Shown here in pieces: positions 9,173-17,150 of a stretch of 54,499 nucleotides of DNA. The translations under genes and the position numbers were made by a program. The notes beneath the pieces were generated by a model, which did no database searches, was not told where the DNA came from, and was given only the letters and a program-made list of their open reading frames with translations. This stretch comes from Pseudomonadales bacterium (GTDB lineage: Bacteria; Pseudomonadota; Gammaproteobacteria; Pseudomonadales; Ketobacteraceae): positions 1 to 54,499 of the forward strand of contig NZXG01000020.1 in assembly GCA_002701845.1 (NCBI GenBank). The letters run 5' to 3'. The number at the start of each line of letters is the position of its first letter. Within the stretch, counting starts at the first letter, position 1.

Positions 9173-9554
9173 TGATGCACCCCCGAGGTGTCAAAGTTCA
9201 ATTAGCTAGGCAGTTTGTTAATGGATGATGAACGATCACGCCGGTCCGTGGCAGGGCAGCAGCCCATAATCGTCAGGGAGAAGTTTTACCGGGGACAAAT
9301 GTCACTTAGGTTATGGTTTCTTTAAATTTCATGACATTTTTTATGTCAGCCCTCTTCGACCTCAACTTTCTGGTATCCAGCAAGCTGGTGGTCGGCAGCC
9401 GGCCTTTTTGATCCGACTCGTCATGTTTTTGTAGCAAATCCGTTTTATTAATAGCCCTTCCCCCAACGCAGGCCAAGCGCGGCTCTAGAGCAGGCATTGC
9501 GGTTTGTCGGGGGTCGACAGTTCTTATCCAGCCATTACGACCAGTGACCACAGC
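9173..9554. promoter_or_regulatory. Shared divergent regulatory region, PHP gene / HupE operon
   Basis: No gene is seen here. It separates the PHP-type gene (leftward) from the PpiC/HupE operon (rightward) and so must hold both promoters. A perfect inverted repeat TGACAT-N5-ATGTCA lies at 9332-9348 (the spacer is five T), and another ATGTCA copy is at 9299-9304, exactly 44 bases before the right arm. This looks like a regulator site with an extra half-site. The 9504 TTG that would extend the PpiC-like frame into this region is not favoured. Confidence 0.45.
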
Positions 9555-10463
9555 ATGCCCGTAACTCAGCGCCTGAACCTCTTTCGCGAACCCCTGATCC
9601 AGTTTTTAATCCTGGGGGCCATGTTATTCGCGGTGGACGCGTATGTGCTGGCCAACCGCGACGATCCCCGGCGTATTGTCATCGACGATGAGCGGGTGGC
9701 AGAGCTGATCGCGATCTTTAAAGAGGGACAGGGCCGGGAACCGTCCCCCCAGGAGGTTCAAAATCTCATTATCAAGTGGTCGCAAAACGAAATTTTGTAC
9801 CGGGAGGCACAACAGCTGCGGATGGATCAGGGGGATGAGATGATCCGCAACCGGCTGATCCTGAAGATGCGTAATGTATTGTTCAACCGGGTAGTGGTGG
9901 ATGCACCAAGCCCTGGGGAACTGGAGGAATTTTTCGAGTTCAACCGGCAGCGCTACGACACCCCCGCCCGCTATGATCTGGAAGTGGTACCGCTCACTGA
10001 CCCGGCACTGGCACAACAGGCGGGGCAACTGGCCAGGGAGCTCAATACCGGCACACTGACATTGAACGCGCTGGATAATCCCGTACACAACTATGAAAGC
10101 CGGCCCCGATCCAACCTTGAAGCCCTGTTCGGTGATGCCGCTATCGCCCCTTTGCTGGATGACCCAGGCAATGACTGGCAGGTGGTTGAGCACGACCGGG
10201 AGCGCCACCTGGTGCGGGTGGTGGCCCGATATCCGGCACAACCGGCGCAACTGGAACAGGTAAAGAGCCAGGTGATCCGGCACTGGAAACAGTTCAGTAA
10301 CGAGATGCAGCTGGCGGATCAGACCAAAGCCATGGCGGACCGTTATCGGATCCGGCTGGATCTGAGCCGGGAAATGAGTGAGCGGTTACCGGAAGACAGT
10401 GACGCCAGCCGCATCCATCAGATCAGCGACCGGTTCCGCCCGGCGGACGTGATGGTGAACTGA
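9555..10463 (+). CDS. Membrane-anchored PpiC/SurA-like peptidyl-prolyl isomerase
   Basis: 302 residues from the ATG at 9555; a TTG at 9504 would add 17 residues without signal character. A single N-terminal membrane helix (around residues 11-32) is followed by a helical segment of SurA/PpiD chaperone type and a parvulin-like region. The latter is rather diverged: the usual catalytic parvulin motif is not obvious around the Ala-Arg-Tyr-Asp-Leu-Glu segment, so a chaperone role may be more likely than isomerase activity. It should face the periplasm. Its stop is one base before the next ATG, so the first two genes are tightly coupled. Confidence 0.7.
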   Translation: MPVTQRLNLFREPLIQFLILGAMLFAVDAYVLANRDDPRRIVIDDERVAELIAIFKEGQGREPSPQEVQNLIIKWSQNEILYREAQQLRMDQGDEMIRNRLILKMRNVLFNRVVVDAPSPGELEEFFEFNRQRYDTPARYDLEVVPLTDPALAQQAGQLARELNTGTLTLNALDNPVHNYESRPRSNLEALFGDAAIAPLLDDPGNDWQVVEHDRERHLVRVVARYPAQPAQLEQVKSQVIRHWKQFSNEMQLADQTKAMADRYRIRLDLSREMSERLPEDSDASRIHQISDRFRPADVMVN

Positions 10464-10464
10464 G

Positions 10465-11436
10465 ATGCAGCTGGGCACCCGGACTCTGTTAAAAGTTCTG
10501 ACCGCCGTGTTGCTGTTGCAGGCGGCTGGCAGCCTGTGGGCCCACGACACCCCCATTGCCCTGCTGACCCTGAGTGAACGCCAGCAGGGCTTGTATAACG
10601 TGGAATGGACTTTTTCCTCGGCCCTCAATCTGCCCCCACCGACGCCGGTATTCCCCGACCATTGTCAATACGACCACCCTCGCCTGCAGTGTGGCGAAAC
10701 CGGGTTGCAGGGGCGGCTGTCACTGCAACAACTGGGGGAGCGCTACTCCGCCGCCGTGGTGCAGATTCATCGCCTCAATGCCAAGTCCCTCACCTATACC
10801 CTGACCGGAGCCAATCCCGCAGTCAGTATCACCCCCAGCGGCGTACTACCCTGGCAGCAGATCATGGCCTCGTATGTGCCCCTGGGATTTGAGCACATTA
10901 TGCTGGGGGTGGATCATCTGTTGTTTGTGCTGGGTCTGATGTGGCTGGTGGGCAACACCTGGATGCTGATCAAAACCATTACCGCCTTTACCGTGGCCCA
11001 CAGCATCACTCTGGCGGCGGTAACCCTGGGCTGGGTTGGCGTGCCGGAACAGCCGGTGAACGCTGCCATCGCCCTCAGCATTGCCATCGTGGCGGTGGAG
11101 GTGTTGAAAGCCCGGCGCGGAGAACCCAGCCTCAGTGCCCGCATGCCCTGGGTTATCGCCTTTGGTTTTGGCCTGCTGCACGGGTTTGGCTTCGCCGGAG
11201 CCCTTACCGATATCGGCCTGCCACCGGAAAACCTGCCGGCGGCGCTGCTGTTCTTTAACGTGGGCGTGGAGCTGGGTCAGATTGGCTTTGTGCTGGCGGT
11301 GTTGGCGCTGTTGTGGAGCCATCGGGCTTTGCAGGCGCAATTCCCCCGTTGGAGCGAGACGGCGGCCATTTACGCGGTGGGTACCGTCGGCAGCTTCTGG
11401 TTCCTGTCCCGCCTGGACCTGTTAATGACCATTTGA
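10465..11436 (+). CDS. HupE/UreJ_2-type membrane protein with periplasmic N-domain
   Basis: 323 residues. A signal peptide ending near Ala-His is followed by a soluble, two-cysteine periplasmic domain (about 25-135), then six or seven membrane helices. The family motifs are all present: Phe-Glu-His-Ile-Met-Leu-Gly-Val-Asp-His-Leu-Leu-Phe, Phe-Thr-Val-Ala-His-Ser-Ile-Thr-Leu, Gly-Leu-Leu-His-Gly-Phe-Gly-Phe-Ala-Gly and Phe-Asn-x-Gly-Val-Glu-x-Gly-Gln. The buried His/Asp/Glu residues are those thought to handle Ni or Co in related HupE/UreJ permeases. Members of this longer subfamily have no assigned substrate. Start ATG one base after the preceding stop. Confidence 0.88.
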   Translation: MQLGTRTLLKVLTAVLLLQAAGSLWAHDTPIALLTLSERQQGLYNVEWTFSSALNLPPPTPVFPDHCQYDHPRLQCGETGLQGRLSLQQLGERYSAAVVQIHRLNAKSLTYTLTGANPAVSITPSGVLPWQQIMASYVPLGFEHIMLGVDHLLFVLGLMWLVGNTWMLIKTITAFTVAHSITLAAVTLGWVGVPEQPVNAAIALSIAIVAVEVLKARRGEPSLSARMPWVIAFGFGLLHGFGFAGALTDIGLPPENLPAALLFFNVGVELGQIGFVLAVLALLWSHRALQAQFPRWSETAAIYAVGTVGSFWFLSRLDLLMTI

Positions 11437-11456
11437 AACTTCCCGAGGATCTAACA

Positions 11457-12068
11457 ATGAACAAGCCAACCGCCTTACAGCCCGCCACACTCCTTACTTT
11501 TCTGCTTTTGACCCTGTGTGCCGGCCAGGCCCAGGCCCATGCGGAAACCGGCGTTGCCGGCGGCCTGATCAGCGGCTTTCTGCATCCGTTGTTGGGGCTG
11601 GATCACCTGGTGGCCATGGTGGCGGTGGGGCTCTGGGGCGCTCAGTTGCAGAAGCCGGCCATCTGGTTGCTGCCCATCACGTTTCCGTTGTTGATGGCCA
11701 TGGGCGCGGTGCTGGGGTTGTTCGGGGTGCCGGTGCCGGGGATTGAGGTGGGTATTGCCCTGTCGGCGCTGATTCTGGGTCTGATGGTGTTGTTCAGTGT
11801 CCGCCCACCCCTGGTGGTGGCAGCAGTCATCGTGGGTTTCTTCGCCATTTTCCATGGCCACGCCCACGGTACTGAACTACCGGATGCCGCCAACCCATTG
11901 GCCTATGGGGTGGGCTTTGTGGTAAGCACCGGTCTGTTGCACCTGGCGGGCATCGTGCTGGGTGTGCTGACCCTGTGGCCGGCCGGAGTGCGGGCGGTGA
12001 AAGGGCTGGGAGGTTGCATCACCGCCCTGGGGGTGTATTTTTCCGTTGCCAGTTTCGGCTGGCTGTAA
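11457..12068 (+). CDS. HupE/UreJ-family metal permease-like protein
   Basis: 203 residues from ATG 11457 (GAGGAT upstream). A cleavable signal ends Gln-Ala-Gln-Ala-His, leaving a mature N-terminal His. His-Pro-Leu-Leu-Gly-Leu-Asp-His-Leu-x-Ala-Met-Val-Ala-Val-Gly-Leu-Trp is the HupE signature, and Phe-His-Gly-His-Ala-His-Gly-Thr-Glu-Leu the second. Both have the His, Asp and Glu residues proposed to carry nickel or cobalt. There are six membrane helices. No hydrogenase or urease genes are in the window, so a role in supplying metal to another enzyme, perhaps the neighbouring PHP or oxygenase proteins, is inference. Confidence 0.9.
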   Translation: MNKPTALQPATLLTFLLLTLCAGQAQAHAETGVAGGLISGFLHPLLGLDHLVAMVAVGLWGAQLQKPAIWLLPITFPLLMAMGAVLGLFGVPVPGIEVGIALSALILGLMVLFSVRPPLVVAAVIVGFFAIFHGHAHGTELPDAANPLAYGVGFVVSTGLLHLAGIVLGVLTLWPAGVRAVKGLGGCITALGVYFSVASFGWL

Positions 12069-12080
12069 CCCGGAGTCCCC

Positions 12081-12671
12081 ATGCGCCGTCTACTGTGGCT
12101 TGCCCTGCTGATTCCGGTTCCGGCTTCCGCCCATCTGGTGTCCACCCGCTTTGGGGAGTTTTACGCCGGCATGCTGCACCCGGTCACCACCCTGGGTCAT
12201 CTGGTGCCCTGGCTGGCGGTGGGTTTGCTGGCGGGCCTGCAGCATTCCGCACTGGCCCGCAAAGTCCTGCTGCTGTTTCCGCTGGCGGTGCTGGCGGGCA
12301 CCTGGATGGGTAGTGAGCTGAACACCGCCGCCTGGGTCGGCATCGTCAATCAGAGCTCATTGCTGATCCTGGGGCTGCTGGTGGTGCTGGCTCGGCCCCT
12401 GCCACCGGCTGTTTTCAGCGGGGTGGTAATGATTCATGGCCTCAGTCACGGATTGGGTAACGGCGCCACGGATCTGTCCGGTAACGGCCTGCTGCTGTAC
12501 GTGCTGGGGGTCACCACTGCCGCCTACCTGCTGGTGACATTGCTTACCGCGTCCAGTCATCAGTTGGTGACCCGGCAGTCCTGGGGCACGGTGGCGATAC
12601 GGGCCGGTGGCAGCTGGATTGCCGCCGTGGGCCTTATCTACCTGACCTTTACCCTGCTGGCGGCGCCATGA
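12081..12671 (+). CDS. Degenerate HupE/UreJ-like membrane protein
   Basis: 196 residues, signal peptide ending Pro-Ala-Ser-Ala-His, with six membrane helices. It follows the HupE plan, but the first signature reads His-Pro-Val-Thr-Thr-Leu-Gly-His-Leu: the conserved Asp before the second His is Gly. The second region keeps His-Gly-Leu-Ser-His-Gly without the following Glu-Leu. This suggests a paralogue that lost or changed metal binding, perhaps a subunit working with the two preceding HupE proteins. It starts 12 bases after the previous gene and overlaps the next by ATGA. Confidence 0.75.
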   Translation: MRRLLWLALLIPVPASAHLVSTRFGEFYAGMLHPVTTLGHLVPWLAVGLLAGLQHSALARKVLLLFPLAVLAGTWMGSELNTAAWVGIVNQSSLLILGLLVVLARPLPPAVFSGVVMIHGLSHGLGNGATDLSGNGLLLYVLGVTTAAYLLVTLLTASSHQLVTRQSWGTVAIRAGGSWIAAVGLIYLTFTLLAAP

Positions 12672-15370
12672 CCGCGGCCGGCTCCCTGGGCGACACCACC
12701 TCGCCTGCTGAATTGAGCAAACCCAAACAAACGGCGTTTTACCTGCTGGTGACCCTGTCCGGATTGGCGGGGTTGGGCTATCAGATGGTCTGGGCCCGTC
12801 TGCTGGCGGTGTCTCTGGGTCACGAAATTGTGGCGGTGCTGGCGGTGGTGGCGGCCTTCTTCGTGGGCCTGGCCCTGGGGGGATTCCTGTTCAACCGGAG
12901 CTTACAGCGGACCCCGTCACCCCAGCGCTGGTACCTGGGACTGGAGCTGATCATTGCGGCCTGGGCGCTGGTGCTGATTGCCCTGATTCCGTTATACAAC
13001 CAGTGGATGCCTCAGGTTCTGGGCCCTACCCCCGGCGCTCTGACCCACTGGGGCTGGGCCTTCCTCGCCTCGTTGCTGTTACTGCTGCCCGCCACCACCG
13101 CCATGGGGGCCACCCTGCCTGCCATGGAACGGATTATGAGCACCCTGGCGGGGCGCCAGCACCGGCTGCCCGGGCTTTACGCCGCCAATACTCTGGGGGC
13201 GGTGCTGGGCACCCTCGGCGCCACCTTTGTGCTCATTCCCCAGTGGGGTCTGACCCAGACCCAATGGCTGCTGGCGGCGGTGAATCTGCTGTGCGCCCTG
13301 GGTATCGGCGGCCTGTTTCCCCGTAGCGGGGCTGCCGCGCAAGCAATGCCGGTTACCCGCCCCCGGCTCCTCCCTGCCGGCAGCCGGCCCCTGCTGCTGC
13401 TGTTCTGTTGTGGACTGCTGGGCATCGGTTACGAAATCCTGGTGGTGCGGGTGCTGAGCCAGATCCTGGAAAACACCGTCTATAGCTTTGCCGCCGTGCT
13501 GGCGGTGTATCTGCTGGGAGTGGCCGTGGGTTCCTGGTGGTACCAGCGCCGGTTCGCGGATACCGGCACGCCTGCCGCAGGGTCGCCTGCCGCAGGGTCG
13601 CCTGCCGCAGGATCGCCTGCCGCAACTGATATTCTGACGCGGCTGCTGGTATTCACTGCCTGCAGCTGTGTGCTGGGACTGGGGGCCCTCTGGCTGGCCA
13701 ATGCCTGGTACCTGCCCCTGTTACAGTGGATTGAACGCACCCTGTGGACCGCCCTGCTGACCGAGTTGGCCATGGCGGCGCTGGTATTTCTGTTGCCCAC
13801 TCTGTGCATGGGGGCCCTGTTCAGCCATCTGGCGCTGTTGAGTCTGCCCCGGCACGGTCTGGGTAAAGCCCTGGGCTGGAACACCCTGGGGGGCGCCCTG
13901 GCCCCCGCCCTGTTCGGCGTGGTGTTGCTGCCCTGGCTGGGGGCAAAAACCGCCCTGCTACTGATTCCCCTGGGCTATCTGGCGCTGGTGGCGGGCGCCG
14001 GCGGCAAACCCAGGCCGGCCGTGCGCTCGGCCCTGATACCGGCGCTGGCGATCATCCTGTTGCTGCTGGCGCCGCTGCCCCTGCGCTTTGTGGCGATCCC
14101 GGATCAGGCCCGGCTGCTGGAGTACCGGGAGGGGGTGATGGCAGCGGCGGCGGTGGTGGAACAGGCCGACGGCTCCCGCCACCTCAAAGTCAACAATCAT
14201 TTCACCATGGGCGGGACCGCATCCCGTTTGTCCGATCACCGCCAGAGCCATCTGCCCCTGCTGTTACACGGTACCCCGCGCTCGGCCCTGTATCTGGGGC
14301 TGGGCACCGGCATCACCTTTGAAGCGACGAAGTTCTACCCTGAACTGGAGGCCACTGGCGTCGAGCTGATCCCGGAGGCCATTGAGCTGATGCCCAGCTT
14401 TGGCGTCAACCCCGACTCCGGCCACTGGTCCCGGCCACCGCACATCATCGCCGCCGATGCCCGCCGGTTTATACTCTCATCCCGGGACCGGTTCGATGTG
14501 ATTCTCGCGGAAATATTTCACCCCTCCCGGGATGGTGCCGGTGCTCTGTATACCCGGGAGCATTTCCAGGCCATCAAACAGCGCCTGCAACCGGATGGGG
14601 TGTTCTGTCAGTGGCTGCCGCTGTTTCAACTGGATCTGGACACACTGCGGATCATTATCCGCACCTTTCTTGAGGTGTTTCCGACGACCCAATTGCATCT
14701 GGGGCATCTCAGCCTGGAGCAACCGATCCTGTGTCTGGCCGGATTCCAGCAACCGCCGGCATTCACCTCCCCCTGGCTGCTACCCCGGGTTCGCCATCCG
14801 GCTCTGCAACAGGAACTGGTACAAACCCGGCTTAATTCTGATTTTGCCCTGTTTGGCGGTTATCTGGGGGACGCCGGAGCCCTGGCCCGGTTTGCCGGGG
14901 AAGGCCCGCTGAATACCGATGACCGGCCCCTGGTGACCTATCAGGCGCCGGATTTTGTCTACCGTCCGCAAGAGCCGGCGGCGGAGCGGCTGCTACAGTT
15001 AGTGACGGCACTGGCGTCAGAACGCAACGGCCAGCCGCTCTCTCCGGCGAGCTTCGCGCCGGAGCATTTTGCCGGGCGACTGCAGCGCTATTGGGAGGCC
15101 CGGGATCGGTTCATCGCCACCGGTGTTGCAAACCGGGAAGCCACCGATTTGCAGCAAATGCTGCTGGCCAGCAAAGAAGACCTGTTGGCCATGGTCCGCC
15201 GCAGTGACGACTTCGCGCCCGCTTACCGCACCCTGTTGCTGGGAGCCCGAAGCCTGGCGGCCTCGGATCCCCGGGCCGCTTACCGGCTGCTCACGGAGTT
15301 ACAGCAGGCCAGCCCCCAACAGCCGGGGGCCAAGCGCCTGAAACAGCAATTGTTCGGAGCGGGTCCATGA
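12668..15370 (+). CDS. Membrane protein fused to a spermidine-synthase-like domain
   Basis: 900 residues. The first 470 or so are about a dozen hydrophobic helices; residues about 490-700 are a Rossmann-type spermidine-synthase-like (SpeE) domain, with Leu-Gly-Leu-Gly-Thr-Gly and a downstream acidic Val-Glu-Leu for S-adenosyl binding, then Ala-Asp-Ala-Arg-Arg-Phe. Where SpeE enzymes have the catalytic Asp-rich loop, this reads Ala-Glu-Ile-Phe-His-Pro-Ser, so ordinary aminopropyl transfer is doubtful. The last 100 residues are helical and TPR-like. Residues about 300-320 are a Pro-Ala-Ala-Gly-Ser repeat linker between helices. It overlaps both neighbours by ATGA, indicating translational coupling. 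Confidence 0.85.
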   Translation: MTAAGSLGDTTSPAELSKPKQTAFYLLVTLSGLAGLGYQMVWARLLAVSLGHEIVAVLAVVAAFFVGLALGGFLFNRSLQRTPSPQRWYLGLELIIAAWALVLIALIPLYNQWMPQVLGPTPGALTHWGWAFLASLLLLLPATTAMGATLPAMERIMSTLAGRQHRLPGLYAANTLGAVLGTLGATFVLIPQWGLTQTQWLLAAVNLLCALGIGGLFPRSGAAAQAMPVTRPRLLPAGSRPLLLLFCCGLLGIGYEILVVRVLSQILENTVYSFAAVLAVYLLGVAVGSWWYQRRFADTGTPAAGSPAAGSPAAGSPAATDILTRLLVFTACSCVLGLGALWLANAWYLPLLQWIERTLWTALLTELAMAALVFLLPTLCMGALFSHLALLSLPRHGLGKALGWNTLGGALAPALFGVVLLPWLGAKTALLLIPLGYLALVAGAGGKPRPAVRSALIPALAIILLLLAPLPLRFVAIPDQARLLEYREGVMAAAAVVEQADGSRHLKVNNHFTMGGTASRLSDHRQSHLPLLLHGTPRSALYLGLGTGITFEATKFYPELEATGVELIPEAIELMPSFGVNPDSGHWSRPPHIIAADARRFILSSRDRFDVILAEIFHPSRDGAGALYTREHFQAIKQRLQPDGVFCQWLPLFQLDLDTLRIIIRTFLEVFPTTQLHLGHLSLEQPILCLAGFQQPPAFTSPWLLPRVRHPALQQELVQTRLNSDFALFGGYLGDAGALARFAGEGPLNTDDRPLVTYQAPDFVYRPQEPAAERLLQLVTALASERNGQPLSPASFAPEHFAGRLQRYWEARDRFIATGVANREATDLQQMLLASKEDLLAMVRRSDDFAPAYRTLLLGARSLAASDPRAAYRLLTELQQASPQQPGAKRLKQQLFGAGP
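13569..13624 (+). repeat. 15-bp tandem repeat inside the SpeE-like fusion gene
   Basis: The unit CGCCTGCCGCAGGGT occurs 3.7 times (starts 13569, 13584, 13599, 13614), with one substitution in the third copy. It encodes Pro-Ala-Ala-Gly-Ser repeats between membrane helices. The unit length is a multiple of three, so copy number can change without breaking the frame. Confidence 0.95.
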
Positions 15371-15987
15371 GCGGCATCAATCTGCAGCAGGCCATGCTGC
15401 CGGCCTTTGCCACCCCCCTGATTAATCACCACTGGCCCGACAGTGCCCCCCTGAATCGACAATTGGCGGAACTGGTGGAACGCCTGGCCGGGGAGCAGCG
15501 GGGATTGCAGAAAAGCAATGTGGGGGGTTGGCATTCGGATCTGCAGTTTCTGCAGCGAACGGAACCCTGCGTGGTGGCTTTGCGTCAGCGGCTCAACCAA
15601 CTTGTGGAACAGCTTAATCGGGCAGTGGCCAGGCAGGATGCCACCCCGGAAGACCTGACTTACCGCCTGGAAGGCTGGGCCAACAAACTGGGATTCGGCG
15701 AGTACAACAGCCTGCACTGTCATCCCAACAGCTTCTGGTCGGGAGTGTACTACGTAACCGGCAATGAGGCGCCGCCGGAACACCCCTTCAGCGGCAAACT
15801 GGAATTGCTGGATCCCCGGCCCGGGGCCAGTCTGGCTTACGCCGAACAGACCAATCTTTACGGCCGCTTTCTGATTAACCCCGTGCCCGGCCAGGTAGTG
15901 GTCTTCCCCTCCTGGCTACAACACCAGGTACATCCCTGCTTCAGTGAGCAACCGCGCATATCTGTGGCGTTCAATGTGATATTGTAG
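15367..15987 (+). CDS. 2OG-Fe(II) oxygenase, TIGR02466-like
   Basis: 206 residues, cytoplasmic (no signal). The C-terminal half shows the jelly-roll pattern of the putative 2-oxoglutarate/Fe(II) family TIGR02466: Asn-Ser-Leu-His-Cys-His-Pro-Asn-Ser-x-x-Ser-Gly-Val-Tyr-Tyr-Val, then Pro-Ser-Trp-Leu-Gln-His-Gln-Val-His-Pro, then Arg-Ile-Ser-Val-Ala-Phe-Asn. The two His groups supply iron ligands and the Arg the 2-oxoglutarate carboxylate. The substrate is unknown; family members occur in natural-product and protein-modification contexts. It is the last gene of the operon, overlapping the fusion gene by ATGA, and faces a second member of the same family. Confidence 0.88.
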   Translation: MSGINLQQAMLPAFATPLINHHWPDSAPLNRQLAELVERLAGEQRGLQKSNVGGWHSDLQFLQRTEPCVVALRQRLNQLVEQLNRAVARQDATPEDLTYRLEGWANKLGFGEYNSLHCHPNSFWSGVYYVTGNEAPPEHPFSGKLELLDPRPGASLAYAEQTNLYGRFLINPVPGQVVVFPSWLQHQVHPCFSEQPRISVAFNVIL

Positions 15988-16023
15988 GGCCAGGGTTCGC
16001 AGCACAAACTCATCCCGGCTGGT

Positions 16024-16653
16024 TCAGTCCGAAAACCGGACTTCATAGTCCCAGCTTTTCAATCGCTCCGGGAGGGCATTGAAGGCGATGGTGACGCGCT
16101 CACTGCCTTCGTTACGGGGCACCGCATGCAACATATAGCTGGGAAACAATAACAGATCCCCCCGCTCCATATCAGTAGCCGCCCAGCGGTCCCCATTGTA
16201 AGGCGTGGTGGCGGACTCGGCGTGGTTGTTGGAAAACACAAACTGACGCAGCCCCATGCTGTTGTGGAACACGGTTTTCGAGGATTCATGGGCGTCGGTG
16301 AGGTACACCACTCCGGAGATGAAACTGTTGGCATGGGAATGCATTACCTGATGGCCGCCGTTAGCCAGGCGGTTCATCCACATCTCCTTGATGTGCCACA
16401 CCAGATTCTCGCCGAACAGCAGAAACCCGAAGTCCCGCAGATAATCCTGCGCCAGCTCACCAATATGGGCGAACTGGGGGCTCTGCTGGGGCCGGATCAC
16501 TTCGGTATGAGACAACAGGTCGGTGTGGGCGTTGGTCAGTTGAGAGCCGGTCCCGGTGGCCGCCACGGTGGCATCAATGACGTCCTCCCCGAGAAATTTC
16601 TCCACCCGCATCACCGGCACCGGAAACAGATTGTGGATGTGAATCTGACTCAT
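16024..16653 (-). CDS. Second 2OG-Fe(II) oxygenase, TIGR02466-like
   Basis: 209 residues, no signal. The motifs match the other family member: His-Ser-His-Ala-Asn-Ser-Phe-Ile-Ser-Gly-Val-Val-Tyr-Leu-Thr, then Leu-Phe-Pro-Ser-Tyr-Met-Leu-His-Ala-Val-Pro and Arg-Val-Thr-Ile-Ala-Phe-Asn. Sequence between motifs differs clearly from the first copy, so they are old paralogues rather than a recent duplication. The start overlaps the stop of the EF-hand lipoprotein gene (ATGA), so the two minus-strand genes are translationally coupled. It is convergent with the first oxygenase, 36 bases apart. Confidence 0.85.
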   Translation of the reverse strand: MSQIHIHNLFPVPVMRVEKFLGEDVIDATVAATGTGSQLTNAHTDLLSHTEVIRPQQSPQFAHIGELAQDYLRDFGFLLFGENLVWHIKEMWMNRLANGGHQVMHSHANSFISGVVYLTDAHESSKTVFHNSMGLRQFVFSNNHAESATTPYNGDRWAATDMERGDLLLFPSYMLHAVPRNEGSERVTIAFNALPERLKSWDYEVRFSD

Positions 16654-17150
16654 GGCCGGGACCGGGCCCGCAGAAACGCCGCCAGCTCCGCCTCCTCTGC
16701 GGTGACCACGCCATCAGCGTCTGTATCCGCCAGCTCCAGGGCCCGGAACACATGTTGGCGATACTCCATCACCGACACCGTGCCATTGCGATTGGTGTCC
16801 ATCTGCTGAAACACATACAGGTCCTTGTCCCTGGACTCGGCACTGGAATGCGCCAGGAATTCAGCCTGGCTGATGCTGCGGGACTGATCGCGATCCGCAA
16901 AAAAATAAAGTTCGAAGAAGTGGTTATCCACTTCGCCGGCCTCCACCTCACCCTTCTTTTCACAATCCAGCACGCTGAACACCGGCTGCAGAAAGTGCAC
17001 CGCCGACGCCCGCTGGTCGGGGAGCGGCGCACTATCATCCTGCGCTGACGACGCCTGTGGTTGTGCCTGTGCCGGTACCTGTGCAGCCGGGCTGCACCCC
17101 CCCAGAGCCAGAGCGGCAACCATCATGGTGAAACCCGCTGTAATCTTCAT
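16650..17150 (-). CDS. EF-hand calcium-binding lipoprotein
   Basis: 166 residues. The signal ends with lipobox Ala-Leu-Gly-Gly-Cys, then comes a Gln/Ala/Pro linker. Four EF-hand-type loops follow: an imperfect Asp-Cys-Glu-Lys-Lys-Gly loop, Asp-Arg-Asp-Gln-Ser-Arg-Ser-Ile, Asp-Thr-Asn-Arg-Asn-Gly-Thr-Val and Asp-Thr-Asp-Ala-Asp-Gly-Val-Val. The last two are canonical. Expected in the envelope, facing the periplasm, probably sensing or binding Ca2+. It is translationally coupled to the downstream 2OG oxygenase, an odd pairing of envelope and cytoplasmic proteins. Confidence 0.88.
   Translation of the reverse strand: MKITAGFTMMVAALALGGCSPAAQVPAQAQPQASSAQDDSAPLPDQRASAVHFLQPVFSVLDCEKKGEVEAGEVDNHFFELYFFADRDQSRSISQAEFLAHSSAESRDKDLYVFQQMDTNRNGTVSVMEYRQHVFRALELADTDADGVVTAEEAELAAFLRARSRP

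Noticed and set aside
10465-12671. Hydrogenase or urease accessory locus because of HupE/UreJ
   Set aside because: No hydrogenase or urease structural or maturation genes lie in the window.
12668-15370. Functional spermidine synthase
   Set aside because: The active loop lacks the expected catalytic Asp, so only a SpeE-like fold is claimed.
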